Shown: positions 1-8,060 of the stretch, one piece after another
Layout: each line of letters opens with the position of its first letter
Position numbering within the stretch: position 1 is the stretch's first letter
Assembly: GCA_050699575.1 (NCBI GenBank)
Contig: JBOHFG010000177.1
Location: 1 to 12,266, forward strand
Reading direction: 5' to 3'
Source: GCA-003244245 sp050699575
GTDB taxonomy: Bacteria; Actinomycetota; Actinomycetes; Mycobacteriales; Pseudonocardiaceae
Length of the DNA: 12,266 nt
The notes under the pieces: generated by a model
The model's database searches: none
What the model saw: the letters and a program-made list of their open reading frames with translations, nothing else
What the model was told of the DNA's origin: nothing
Program-made: the position numbers and the translations under genes

Positions 1-455
1 AGTTCCCAAGGTAGTTAGCCTGATGGCTTAGATTCGAGAGGATCTGACCACCCATCAAGCGATCGTTCGCCTCTCGCGCCAGGCACAAGCCCTGCACGAA
101 AAAACGCTGAGCAGCGCCGTGTCGCCCAGCGTCATAGGCGCTCCACCCGAGCAGTTGAGCCGCGTCGGCGGCAACGCTCATGACTTCATGATGAATCACT
201 ACAGGATAACGCCGCCGCAACGCGGGAACGATTTCTGTATTCCAGTAAATCAACAGCATCTTTCGCGTGTGCCCACCACCGAACTGGAAATCCAAATCCA
301 TGAGATGCCTGATGGTCGCACGAATCCTCCCTGCTATATCAGCGCCCGAATCAGTTAGCGGACCAGCGTATTCGACACGCCGCGGCTCCGCGAACAGGTA
401 TCCGGCGATGACACTGGGGGCCTTGATCCCAACTGGTCGAAGCAATTGATCTTGG
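1..455 (-). pseudogene. C-terminal part of a helix-turn-helix regulator, N-terminal half lost
   Basis: Reading the minus strand from about 455 down to the window edge gives about 150 codons with no stop. The segments LDFQFGGGHTRK, LGWSAYDAGRHGAAQRFF and ILSNLSHQANYLGN can be read in order. This pattern (GGGH, then a GW-AYDAGRHG-AQR-F helix pair, then a LSHQA-YLG helix) is the TPR-like C-terminal region of actinobacterial XRE-type transcriptional regulators, which have a DNA-binding helix-turn-helix in the first 70 or so residues. No such helix-turn-helix is found on the minus strand between 455 and 817, where an IS30-type transposase fragment lies instead. I infer that the gene was split or truncated there and is not functional as a regulator. 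It also runs off the left edge, so its natural C-terminus is not seen. There is no start codon with a ribosome-binding site in the frame. The family call is good; the pseudogene status is inference. Confidence 0.72.
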
Positions 456-706
456 TGTAGATCGTCGGTGACACCGTCGATGAGGAGCACTGAGTGAGCT
501 GCGAGCGCAGGCCGTTGACCGAGGCCGACCGGGAAGAGGTCTCCCGCGGGGTGGCCGGGGGGCTTGAGGGCACGGTGATCGCCGCCCGGATCGGGTGGTC
601 TGCGGGTGTGGTGTCCCGGGAGATCACCGCCACGGTGGGCATGCGGTCGGTGACCACCTCGTCGGCGACGGCCGGAGGGTGTCCGGCCTCGGCGAGGCCC
701 CGGTAG
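456..706 (+). mobile_element. Remnant of an IS30-family insertion sequence
   Basis: A GTG-started frame at 494-706 carries the start of an IS30-family transposase. PLTEADREEVSRGV followed by IAARIG and VVSREI is the N-terminal helix-turn-helix (residues about 7-44) typical of these enzymes. After SREI the similarity becomes doubtful, and a neighbouring frame (HGGHA at about 625) resembles the next expected segment, which suggests a frameshift. The frame stops after 70 codons, while intact IS30 transposases have 300-400 residues with a DDE catalytic domain; none of that domain is present. TGTAGATCGTCGGTGACACC at 456-475 is a possible left terminus, because the IS30 end also begins TGTAGAT. No matching right end was found. 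The stretch 707-817 shows no gene I can support and may be further decayed insertion sequence. Confidence 0.6.
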
Positions 707-817
707 ATGCCGCCGGTGACGAAGTCCGGCCCGGCACCTGGACACTGCGTCCCAGGCCGCCACGAGGACGCGGTGAGCGTCGCCGTGGTGTGGGAGTCCC
801 GTTCGGTAGGCGGCCAG

Positions 818-1024
818 TCAGTCGGCCAGCTTCGCGATCGCCTGCGCCCACAGGAAGAACTTGTTGGTCCCCAGATCGCGCACCGTGGTGATCCCGAACG
901 CTAACTTCAGGTGCTCCGCGTCCCCGTCGCTCACGCCCTGCAGCGCCGCCACGGGCGCGTCGGCCAGCTCGGCGATGCTCTTGCCCTCGTATGCCTTGTC
1001 CACCTTGCTCGCGATGTCACCCAT
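818..1024 (-). CDS. Small conserved protein of unknown function, 68 residues
   Basis: The protein starts MGDIASKVDKAYEGKSI and continues with a compact repeat-like core (LADAPVAALQGVSDGDAEHLKLA, then TTVRDLGTNKF and WAQAIAKLAD at the end). I recognise this as a small stand-alone protein type found in actinobacteria and cyanobacteria with no established function. The 'ALQGVSDGDAEHLKLAFGI-TVRDL' layout resembles a helix-hairpin-helix unit in which a short helix pair packs around a glycine turn, so nucleic-acid or protein binding is possible but unproven. There is no signal peptide or membrane segment. ATG at 1024 is preferred over the in-frame GTG at 1042 because GGGAGGA lies nine bases before the ATG. 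It is transcribed away from the peptidase gene at 1263 and stands alone, with insertion-sequence debris downstream. Confidence 0.75.
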   Translation of the reverse strand: MGDIASKVDKAYEGKSIAELADAPVAALQGVSDGDAEHLKLAFGITTVRDLGTNKFFLWAQAIAKLAD

Positions 1025-1042
1025 CGGACAGCATCCTCCCAC

Positions 1043-1262
1043 TCTGTCGGCAAGCGGCGTGCGGTAACGCCAGCGGATCGCGTAGATGACACCCGTAAGC
1101 AGTCGGACCGGGGGCTCTCTGTCTCCTACAGTTCAGGATCGTCCCACGCCACGGCACGGTCCCACCACAACTGAGGTACTCCCGGTACACATCGGGTCCA
1201 CGCCGCAGCGCCCAGCGCCAGCCGAATCGCGATGTGGTGATCTGCTGCAGCAGACTGGCGGC
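1043..1262. promoter_or_regulatory. Divergent intergenic region with a 14-base palindrome
   Basis: This spacer separates the small minus-strand gene from the plus-strand peptidase and must hold the promoters of both. I cannot point to convincing -35/-10 pairs. The clearest element is the perfect palindrome TCTGCTGCAGCAGA at 1241-1254. It ends eight bases before the peptidase ATG and occupies the place where the ribosome-binding site would be. It could be an operator or simply a repeat of CTG/CAG. An in-frame extension of the peptidase to 1086 is open through this region but has no motif content and no ribosome-binding site. Confidence 0.35.
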
Positions 1263-3296
1263 ATGAGTGCAGATCGCAGCCCGGCGGACGACCCGTACCG
1301 GTGGCTGGAGGACGTCACCGGTGAGCGGGCGCTGTCCTGGGTGCGGGAGCGCAACGCCGAGAGCGTCGCGGAGCTGACCGGCGAGCCGAGGTTCGAGGTG
1401 CTGCGTGCGGAGATCCGCGAGGTGCTCGACTCAACGGACCGGATCCCGTACATCACCCGGCGCGGCGGGTACCGGTACAACTTCTGGCGGGACGGTGAGC
1501 ATCCGCGTGGCCTGTGGCGGCGCACCACGCTCGCCGAGTACGCCACGGAGCAGCCGGGCTGGGAGATCCTGCTCGACGTGGACGCGCTGGCCCGCGACGA
1601 GGACGAGAACTGGGTCTACCACGGCGCGCAGTGCCTGCGGCCGGACTACCGGCGGGCGCTGATCTCGTTGTCGCGGGGTGGCGCGGACGCGACGGTGGTA
1701 CGGGAGTTCGACATCGAGCGCCGCGAGTTCGTCACCGATGGCTTCCAGCTGCCTGAGGCGAAGTCCAGAGTGGGCTGGATCGATGCCGACAGTATCTACG
1801 TCGCCACCGACTTCGGCCCGGGAACGCTCACCACCAGCGGGTACCCGCGCACTATCCGGCAATGGCGGCGGGGCACGCCGCTGGCCGAGGCCGAGCTGGT
1901 ATATGAGGGCAAGCCCGACGACATCAGCGTGTCCGCCTACCACGACGACACTGAGGGTTTCGAGCGCGACTTCATCCGGCGGTCGCTGGAGTTCTACCGA
2001 TCTGAGCTGTATCAGCGTTGCGGGGCGCGGCTGCACCGCGTCGAGGTGCCCGAGAATGCGATCGTCGGCGTGCACCGGCAGTGGCTGCTGATCGAGCTGC
2101 GCAGCGAGTGGACGGTCGGCGAGACGTACCCGGCGGGTTGCCTGCTGGTGGCGGATTTCGACGAGTTCATGGCCGGTGATCGGGGTTTGCGCCCCCTGTT
2201 CATTCCCGATGAGCGCACCTCGTTGGCCGACTACAGCTGGACCCGCCACCACCTGATCCTGAACGTGATGCACGATGTGGTCAGCCATCTCTCGGTGCTG
2301 ACCCCGGCGCAGGACTGGCACGCCACGCCGCTGGCCGGCACACCGCCGCTGTGCACCGTGAGCGCGGGGGGCACGGACCCGGACGTCGATGATGAATACC
2401 TGCTCCACGTCAACGGCTTCCTGACGCCGGCCACCCTGGCCATCGGGACCATCGGCGCTGGTCCGGCCATCATGCTCAAGCAGGCACCCTCGTTTTTCGA
2501 CGGCGCCGGTCTCGCTGTGCAGCAACACTTCGCGGTCTCTGACGACGGCACCCGGATCCCGTACTTCGTGGTGGCGCCCGACTCGCCTGTGCCACCCGGC
2601 GGCTGGCCAACCCTGCTTTACGGCTACGGTGGCTTCGAGATCTCCTTGCAACCCGGCTACCGCGGTGCCCTGGGCCGGGCCTGGTTGGCCCGCGGTGGCT
2701 GCTACGTCGTCGCCAACATCCGTGGCGGCGGCGAGTACGGCCCGCGCTGGCATTGCGCCGCGCTCAAGCGCCACCGTCACCTGGTGTACGAGGACTTCGC
2801 CGCGGTGGCCCGGGACCTGGTCACCCGCGGTCTCACCACGCCGCCCCGCCTCGGTGCCGAGGGCGGCAGCAACGGCGGGCTGCTCATGGGGGTGATGCTC
2901 ACCCAGTACCCGGAGCTGTTTGGTGCCATTGTTGCTGGGGCCCCGCTGCTGGACATGCTGCGTTACCACCTGCTGCTGGCCGGGGCCTCCTGGATGGCCG
3001 AGTACGGTGACCCCGACGACCCGGCCGAACGGGAGTACCTGCGGCGTTTCTCGCCCTACCACCAGCTGTGCGCCAGCCAATGCTACCCGCCGACACTGCT
3101 CACCACCTCCACCCGCGACGACCGCGTGCACCCCGGGCATGCCCGCAAGCTGGTGGCCCGGATGCGTGAGTACGGACTGCCGGTCACCTACTACGAGAAT
3201 ATCGAGGGTGGCCACGGCGGTGCGGCGGACAACGAGCAGGCGGCCTTCATGTCCGCGCTGGACTACGAGTTCCTCTGGCGCCACCTCACCGGCTGA
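1263..3296 (+). CDS. Prolyl oligopeptidase family serine peptidase (S9A type)
   Basis: The 677-residue product has the length and layout of family S9A: an N-terminal segment (PADDPYRWLEDV near residue 10), a seven-bladed beta-propeller region over roughly residues 70-400, and an alpha/beta-hydrolase domain from about 410. Landmarks are YGYGGF (453-458), NIRGGGEYG (485-493), the nucleophile motif GGSNGG with Ser536, TRDDRV with Asp619 as the likely acid and Arg621 matching the substrate-binding arginine of mammalian prolyl oligopeptidase, and EGGHGG with His651. All three triad members are present, so the enzyme should cleave short peptides, probably after proline, in the cytosol; there is no signal peptide. 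ATG 1263 is chosen because MSADRSPADDPYRWLEDV aligns with the usual family start, although the ribosome-binding site is weak. It stands alone in its operon, and its last 11 bases overlap the convergent transporter gene. Exact substrate preference (prolyl versus basic residues) cannot be read from sequence. Confidence 0.93.
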   Translation: MSADRSPADDPYRWLEDVTGERALSWVRERNAESVAELTGEPRFEVLRAEIREVLDSTDRIPYITRRGGYRYNFWRDGEHPRGLWRRTTLAEYATEQPGWEILLDVDALARDEDENWVYHGAQCLRPDYRRALISLSRGGADATVVREFDIERREFVTDGFQLPEAKSRVGWIDADSIYVATDFGPGTLTTSGYPRTIRQWRRGTPLAEAELVYEGKPDDISVSAYHDDTEGFERDFIRRSLEFYRSELYQRCGARLHRVEVPENAIVGVHRQWLLIELRSEWTVGETYPAGCLLVADFDEFMAGDRGLRPLFIPDERTSLADYSWTRHHLILNVMHDVVSHLSVLTPAQDWHATPLAGTPPLCTVSAGGTDPDVDDEYLLHVNGFLTPATLAIGTIGAGPAIMLKQAPSFFDGAGLAVQQHFAVSDDGTRIPYFVVAPDSPVPPGGWPTLLYGYGGFEISLQPGYRGALGRAWLARGGCYVVANIRGGGEYGPRWHCAALKRHRHLVYEDFAAVARDLVTRGLTTPPRLGAEGGSNGGLLMGVMLTQYPELFGAIVAGAPLLDMLRYHLLLAGASWMAEYGDPDDPAEREYLRRFSPYHQLCASQCYPPTLLTTSTRDDRVHPGHARKLVARMREYGLPVTYYENIEGGHGGAADNEQAAFMSALDYEFLWRHLTG

Positions 3297-5256
3297 CGTG
3301 CGCGGCCGGCAGCATCGACGTGGCCCGTGGGTTATGTGTGAGGGGTTGGCAGTAGTCCGGGTTGATGTGGATGTGGACCCGGTCCCCGGGGGCCGGCGGG
3401 GCGTCGTTGGTCGGAGTGAGCAGCACGGTGAGGGTCTCGGGGCTGGGGCGAGTGGGGCGCAGGACCAGGCGGTGACCGTGCAGCGCGGGCCGGCTGGTGT
3501 CGACGATGGTTACCGTTCCGGTGGTGCCCACCGTGATGGCAGTGGCGGGGACCGCGAGCTCATGGCAGCCGTGCGGGTTGGTATAGCTGGGCAGGAGCAG
3601 GGTGCCCCAGTCGGTCACGGCGAGGACGTCGTCGTCGGCTTGGGGGTGCAGCTGGTGCACGGTGAGGATGTTGGGAACGCCGACCAGCTGGGCGCTGATC
3701 CGGGTGGTGGGGTGGCGGAAGACGTCGCGGGTGGGGCCTTGCTGGATGGAGGTGCCGCGGGACATCACTACGAGGTGATCGGCGATGTCCAGGACGTCGT
3801 CGCGGTCGTGGGTGACGACGATGAGGGGGATGCCGGTGCGTTCGTGGAGGTGCCGGACCAGGGTGCGGAGCTGGCCGCGAACGGTGGTGTCGAGGTTGGC
3901 GAAGGACTCGTCGAGCAGCAGGGCCCGGGGTCCGGGGGCCAACGCGCGGGCCAGGGCGACGCGTTGGCGTTCCCCACCGGAGAGCCGGGCAGGGTGGGCG
4001 TAGCGCAGGTGGGTGAGCCCGACCGCGGCGAGGAGCTCGCGTGATCGCAGGTCACGTTCGGCGGCGGGGAGGTGCCGGATGCCGAAGGTGATGTTCTCGG
4101 TGACGTCGAGGTGCTCGAACAGGGCGTCTCGTTGGGCGACGTAGCCCAACTGGCGGTGCTGCGCGGGCACGGCGAGGCCGGCCCGGGTGTCGGTGAGGGT
4201 GACCGAGCCGACGCGCACGGTGCCGGCGGCGGGAAGCAGCCCGGCCACCGCGCGCATGGTCAGCGACTTGCCCGACCCGGAGGGTCCGAGGATACCGATG
4301 GTGCTGGCCGCGGTGCGGATCACCGGGTGCAGTTCGAAGCTGCCGACCTGAGCATGCAGCTCAATCTCGATACCCGAGCCCGCGGCTGGGTCGGGGCGGA
4401 TCCAGCTCAGGTCGGCAACCCTGGCGGGGGTGGCGGACTCGCTGGTGTCGGCGTGGGGCCGGCGACGGGCGTCGAGGAACAGCATGACCCCCCCGGCCAG
4501 GACCCCCACGGTGGCGACCAGCACGGCGGGCGGAATCGCGGTGGGGATGCCTTCCCCGGAGACGTTGACGAAGATCAGGGTGGGCAGCGTGTAGGGGTGG
4601 TAGGCCAGGATCGCGGTGGCCCCGAAATCCCCAAGGCAGCGCATGAAGCCCAAGACCACGCCAGCGGCCAGCCCGCAGCGGGCGGTGGGCAGCTGCACCC
4701 GCCAGAAGGTTTGCCAGGGGCTGGTGCCCAGGGCCCGGGCGGCGTCGCTGAGCTGCGGATCCACACAGGCGAACGCGGCGCGGGCGGAGATCACGATGAA
4801 GGGGGCGGCGATGAAGGCCTGCGCGAGGATCGTGCCGGCAATGGTGTCCACTGGGTTGATCCCGAGCCGCTCGAGCAGCCCACCGAAGGCGGTGGCCCGG
4901 CCGACGACCAGGATCAGCTCCAGCCCGCCGACGATCGGTGGCACGGCCAGCGGCAGGACCACAGCGGCGGTGATCAGGTGCCGCCACCGCGACCGGCTGT
5001 GGGCCAGGTAGAAGCCCAGCGGGATGCCCAGCAGCGCGTCGATCGTAGTGGCGGTGACTGCGGCGATCAACGAGACCCGCAGCGCGTCAAGGGTGTCGGG
5101 ACCGGTCAGCGACGCGCTGTCGGTCTCGGGCAGAGCGTGCAGCAGCGCCAGCAGCGGCACCACGAGATAGCCCAGCATCAGCGCTGCGGCCAGGAGCAGC
5201 GGCCACGGTGTCCTGTTGCCTGCCCGGGTCGTGTGTGAACGTATCAACTCGCTCAC
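3286..5256 (-). CDS. ABC transporter permease-ATPase fusion, molybdate/tungstate/sulfate type
   Basis: One 656-residue chain joins two transporter parts that are usually separate. Residues 1-262 form a ModB-like membrane permease with about six hydrophobic segments and the ATPase-coupling loop (DAARALGTSPWQTFWRVQLP, 171-190). After a linker of about 30 residues comes the nucleotide-binding domain: Walker A GPSGSGKS (324-331), Q-loop Gln375, signature LSGGERQR (425-432), Walker B ALLLDES (445-451) and switch His483. Walker B is followed by Ser451, where Pro is usual, and the D-loop reads NLD. Residues from about 530 form a TOBE-like regulatory tail seen in oxyanion importers. The permease would work as a dimer, so the fusion yields a two-chain transporter in the membrane. 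The GTG start at 5256 overlaps the stop of the binding-protein gene as GTGA, implying translational coupling. Molybdate or tungstate is the best guess; sulfate or another anion remains possible. Confidence 0.9.
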   Translation of the reverse strand: MSELIRSHTTRAGNRTPWPLLLAAALMLGYLVVPLLALLHALPETDSASLTGPDTLDALRVSLIAAVTATTIDALLGIPLGFYLAHSRSRWRHLITAAVVLPLAVPPIVGGLELILVVGRATAFGGLLERLGINPVDTIAGTILAQAFIAAPFIVISARAAFACVDPQLSDAARALGTSPWQTFWRVQLPTARCGLAAGVVLGFMRCLGDFGATAILAYHPYTLPTLIFVNVSGEGIPTAIPPAVLVATVGVLAGGVMLFLDARRRPHADTSESATPARVADLSWIRPDPAAGSGIEIELHAQVGSFELHPVIRTAASTIGILGPSGSGKSLTMRAVAGLLPAAGTVRVGSVTLTDTRAGLAVPAQHRQLGYVAQRDALFEHLDVTENITFGIRHLPAAERDLRSRELLAAVGLTHLRYAHPARLSGGERQRVALARALAPGPRALLLDESFANLDTTVRGQLRTLVRHLHERTGIPLIVVTHDRDDVLDIADHLVVMSRGTSIQQGPTRDVFRHPTTRISAQLVGVPNILTVHQLHPQADDDVLAVTDWGTLLLPSYTNPHGCHELAVPATAITVGTTGTVTIVDTSRPALHGHRLVLRPTRPSPETLTVLLTPTNDAPPAPGDRVHIHINPDYCQPLTHNPRATSMLPAAHVSR

Positions 5257-6278
5257 CGGTCCTTCATCAGTGAGCGCAGGTTGGGGGGCACCGCCGCGGG
5301 ATCACCGGCCACGACCGGTGGCGTGGCAGCGAGCCCCTGCGCCACGAGCATCGCCTGCCCGTCGGGGCCCAGCAGGTAGCGGACGAACGCCTCCGCGCCG
5401 GTTTGGTTGCGCACCGTGCTGGGGATCGTGATGGTGTAGCTGATCGGCACGCCGGTGTAGGTGACGCCCTTCTTGGTGGTGTACGTCGCGGTGGCGTACT
5501 GCGCGGCGAGCGTGACGTCGCCCTGGTTGATCTCCTTGGGCAGGCTCAGGTAGGGCAGCCCGGCTTCGACGGCCTCGACTTTGTAGAACGTTCCTGCGTC
5601 GAGCTCACCGGCCTGCAACCGGGCCACCATCTGCTCTTCCGGGAACAGCTGCGAGGTGTTGTCCGGGCTGCCGAGGATCTTCTGCGGCAACGTCGGGTCC
5701 CCGATCCGTTTGGCGTCGAGGTTGAAGGCGAAGATGGTGCGGTAGCCCTTGGGGCCGAGTTCGGGGTCGGCCCGCCCGAACCGCAGGCCCGGTTCGGTCA
5801 GTACCGACTCGAAGCTGCGCTTGCCGTCCTTGGCGGCCTGGAAGTCCGCGGCGAAGCGGCTCTTCGGGCTCCACGCAAGCACCAGCTCGGTGCGGGCGAG
5901 CGGTACCCACCAGGACACGTAGCTGCCGTTGGCGGGCCCTTGCAAGGTGGTGTTCACCGACACGTCAGCGCTGAGAAAGATGTCAGGCTGCCGGACCTTG
6001 GCCTTGATCAAGTTGGCCAGCGCGACCGAGCCCTTGCCCTCGCCCTGGAAGGTGTAGCCGGTGGCCTTCTCGAACGCTGGGCCGACACGCCGCTCGAGGA
6101 TCCCCACCAGGGTCCCGGCGTAGAGAACACTCACCGGGCCGGATCCGCGGGCTGGTGAGCCGTTTTCGGGTGCGGTGCTGGGACTACTACCGCAGGCCGC
6201 GACCACGCTGGTCATCATCAGGATGCTCAGCAGCACCAGACCGAGCCGGACCCGCTGTGGGATCGCGGTCATGGCCAT
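5253..6278 (-). CDS. Substrate-binding lipoprotein of an oxyanion ABC transporter (ModA/WtpA-like)
   Basis: This protein would capture the substrate outside the membrane and deliver it to the fused permease-ATPase encoded directly downstream. From ATG 6278 the product has 341 residues: a short basic start, a hydrophobic stretch (LGLVLLSILMMTSVV) and the lipobox VAAC, so it should be lipid-anchored at the cell surface. The mature part begins with VSVLYAGTLVGILERRVGPAF and contains a GKGSVALANLI-KA segment and PDIFLSADVSVN, matching the extracellular solute-binding fold of ModA/WtpA proteins (two alpha/beta lobes gripping an oxyanion). FPEEQMVARLQAGELDAGTFY is the second-lobe hinge region of the family. 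An in-frame GTG at 6332 would add 18 residues. It overlaps the stop of an upstream 42-codon frame as GTGA, so reinitiation there is possible, but the shorter form gives a better signal peptide. Neither start has a good ribosome-binding site of its own. Substrate identity is inferred from family only. Confidence 0.88.
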   Translation of the reverse strand: MAMTAIPQRVRLGLVLLSILMMTSVVAACGSSPSTAPENGSPARGSGPVSVLYAGTLVGILERRVGPAFEKATGYTFQGEGKGSVALANLIKAKVRQPDIFLSADVSVNTTLQGPANGSYVSWWVPLARTELVLAWSPKSRFAADFQAAKDGKRSFESVLTEPGLRFGRADPELGPKGYRTIFAFNLDAKRIGDPTLPQKILGSPDNTSQLFPEEQMVARLQAGELDAGTFYKVEAVEAGLPYLSLPKEINQGDVTLAAQYATATYTTKKGVTYTGVPISYTITIPSTVRNQTGAEAFVRYLLGPDGQAMLVAQGLAATPPVVAGDPAAVPPNLRSLMKDR

Positions 6279-6328
6279 CCGTCGATGACAGAGTGCATTG
6301 ATACGTGCGATTTTAGTTCTATTGAATG

Positions 6329-6457
6329 TCACCCATTGGAGTAAACCGGAAGATACCGTGAGGGGCTGTGCCGGTGGTTACAGCAGCTATAACGGAGCCT
6401 GCGACCGGGGGGCTCGCTCCCCGCGGACCGGCCTGACCTGTCCGACTCGACGATCAC
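6329..6457 (-). CDS. Possible 42-residue leader peptide upstream of the binding-protein gene
   Basis: The minus strand carries AAGGAGG (6472 down to 6466), eight bases before GTG 6457. This is the best ribosome-binding site in the window. The frame runs 42 codons and ends at TGA 6331-6329, whose bases overlap an in-frame GTG of the binding-protein gene (GTGA). The peptide is polar and arginine-rich, with a Cys-Cys pair at residues 25-26 (RLRYSCCNHRH). It has no membrane segment and no family I recognise. Its position fits a leader whose translation controls the transporter operon. Cys-rich short frames are known as cysteine-responsive attenuators upstream of mycobacterial sulfur genes, but two cysteines alone do not establish that here. 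It could also be a chance frame that merely retains a strong ribosome-binding site. Confidence 0.45.
   Translation of the reverse strand: MIVESDRSGRSAGSEPPGRRLRYSCCNHRHSPSRYLPVYSNG
6405..6426 (-). promoter_or_regulatory. GC-rich hairpin inside the leader frame
   Basis: On the minus strand CCGCGGGG pairs with CCCCCCGG around the loop AGCGAG, giving a seven-pair stem with one C/C mismatch. It lies within codons 11-18 or so of the 42-codon leader frame, between that frame's ribosome-binding site and the binding-protein gene. It could be a pause or attenuation structure sensitive to ribosome movement. No run of U follows, so it is not a standard intrinsic terminator. Confidence 0.3.
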
Positions 6458-6473
6458 GGTGGACGCCTCCTTG

Positions 6474-6555
6474 TGAGATGTGATCGGCATGCGTGTCACA
6501 GCGAGTCATCTCATGTGACCATATCAGACTTTCCTGCGCCGCTGACCAGTTCACA
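6474..6555. promoter_or_regulatory. Cluster of TGTGA/TCACA half-sites between divergent operons
   Basis: Four copies of one five-base motif or its complement occur here: TGTGA at 6479-6483, TCACA at 6496-6500, TGTGA at 6514-6518 and TCACA at 6551-6555. The inner pair forms an inverted repeat GTCACA/TGTGAC (6495-6500 and 6514-6519), and TGAGATG/CATCTCA (6474-6480 and 6508-6514) forms a second, overlapping one. The half-sites resemble those bound by CRP/FNR-family regulators, but the spacing (12-13 bases) is not the classical six. The cluster lies midway between the ABC transporter operon and the amino acid permease operon and could control either or both. The rest of 6279-6752 holds the two leader frames and no other gene I can support. 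Confidence 0.35.
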
Positions 6556-6648
6556 CGATCGGGTCAAGGCAGGACGTACTTACCGGGTGTTTCCCGTTCT
6601 CTTTCCGGTGATTGCTGGTTGAGCCGGCAGGCAGGAGAGGACGTCGAG

Positions 6649-6752
6649 ATGCCAAATCTGCGGGTGGAACGAAAACGAAGCAGTGGCAAAACCAATATCG
6701 GGAATCGACGCCATTCCGATGCCGGAATTCGATATATAGGGGCACTCCGGTG

Positions 6753-6753
<1 letters not shown>
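6649..6753 (+). CDS. Possible 34-residue basic leader peptide upstream of the permease gene
   Basis: ATG 6649 is preceded by AGGAGAGG, with about eight bases between the last GAGAGG and the start. The frame encodes a 34-residue, strongly basic peptide (MPNLRVERKRSSGKTN at its start, ending RYIGALR). Its stop TGA (6751-6753) shares one base with the permease ATG (TGATG), the usual form of translational coupling. No known family is recognised. An upstream in-frame extension to 6493 exists but lacks a ribosome-binding site. The base composition here is less GC-rich than in the neighbouring genes. It is either a genuine leader that sets permease translation or a chance frame. Confidence 0.4.
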
Positions 6754-8036
<1,283 letters not shown>

Positions 8037-8060
8037 ACAGACCCCCGGACAGGAGCCACC

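Noticed and set aside
119..358. 79-codon plus-strand frame at the left edge
   Set aside because: It is antisense to the regulator fragment, which has recognisable family motifs.
355..657. 100-codon minus-strand frame opposite the transposase fragment
   Set aside because: It is out of frame with the regulator motifs in 1-455 and antisense to the clear transposase helix-turn-helix; no recognisable content.
1431..3284. 617-codon open frame antisense to the peptidase gene
   Set aside because: The peptidase frame has all family motifs, while the antisense frame has none and a composition (rich in Gly, Arg, Val, Gln, Pro) typical of antisense frames in GC-rich genes.
2920..4044. 374-codon plus-strand frame crossing the peptidase 3' end and the transporter
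   Set aside because: It is out of frame with the peptidase and antisense to the ATPase domain; no family features.
4072..5238. 388-codon plus-strand frame opposite the transporter gene
   Set aside because: It is Gly/Gln/Asp-rich antisense sequence; the transporter's Walker and permease motifs are on the other strand.
6301..6350. Possible -10/-35 promoter (TTTACT, 18 bases, TAGAAC on the minus strand) before the binding-protein gene
   Set aside because: The match is weak and the position lies at the end of the leader frame; not strong enough to list as a promoter.
6333..6480. Molybdenum-cofactor or other metabolite riboswitch upstream of the oxyanion transporter
   Set aside because: I saw only one short GC-rich hairpin and no set of paired elements matching a known riboswitch class. 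A covariance-model search would be decisive.
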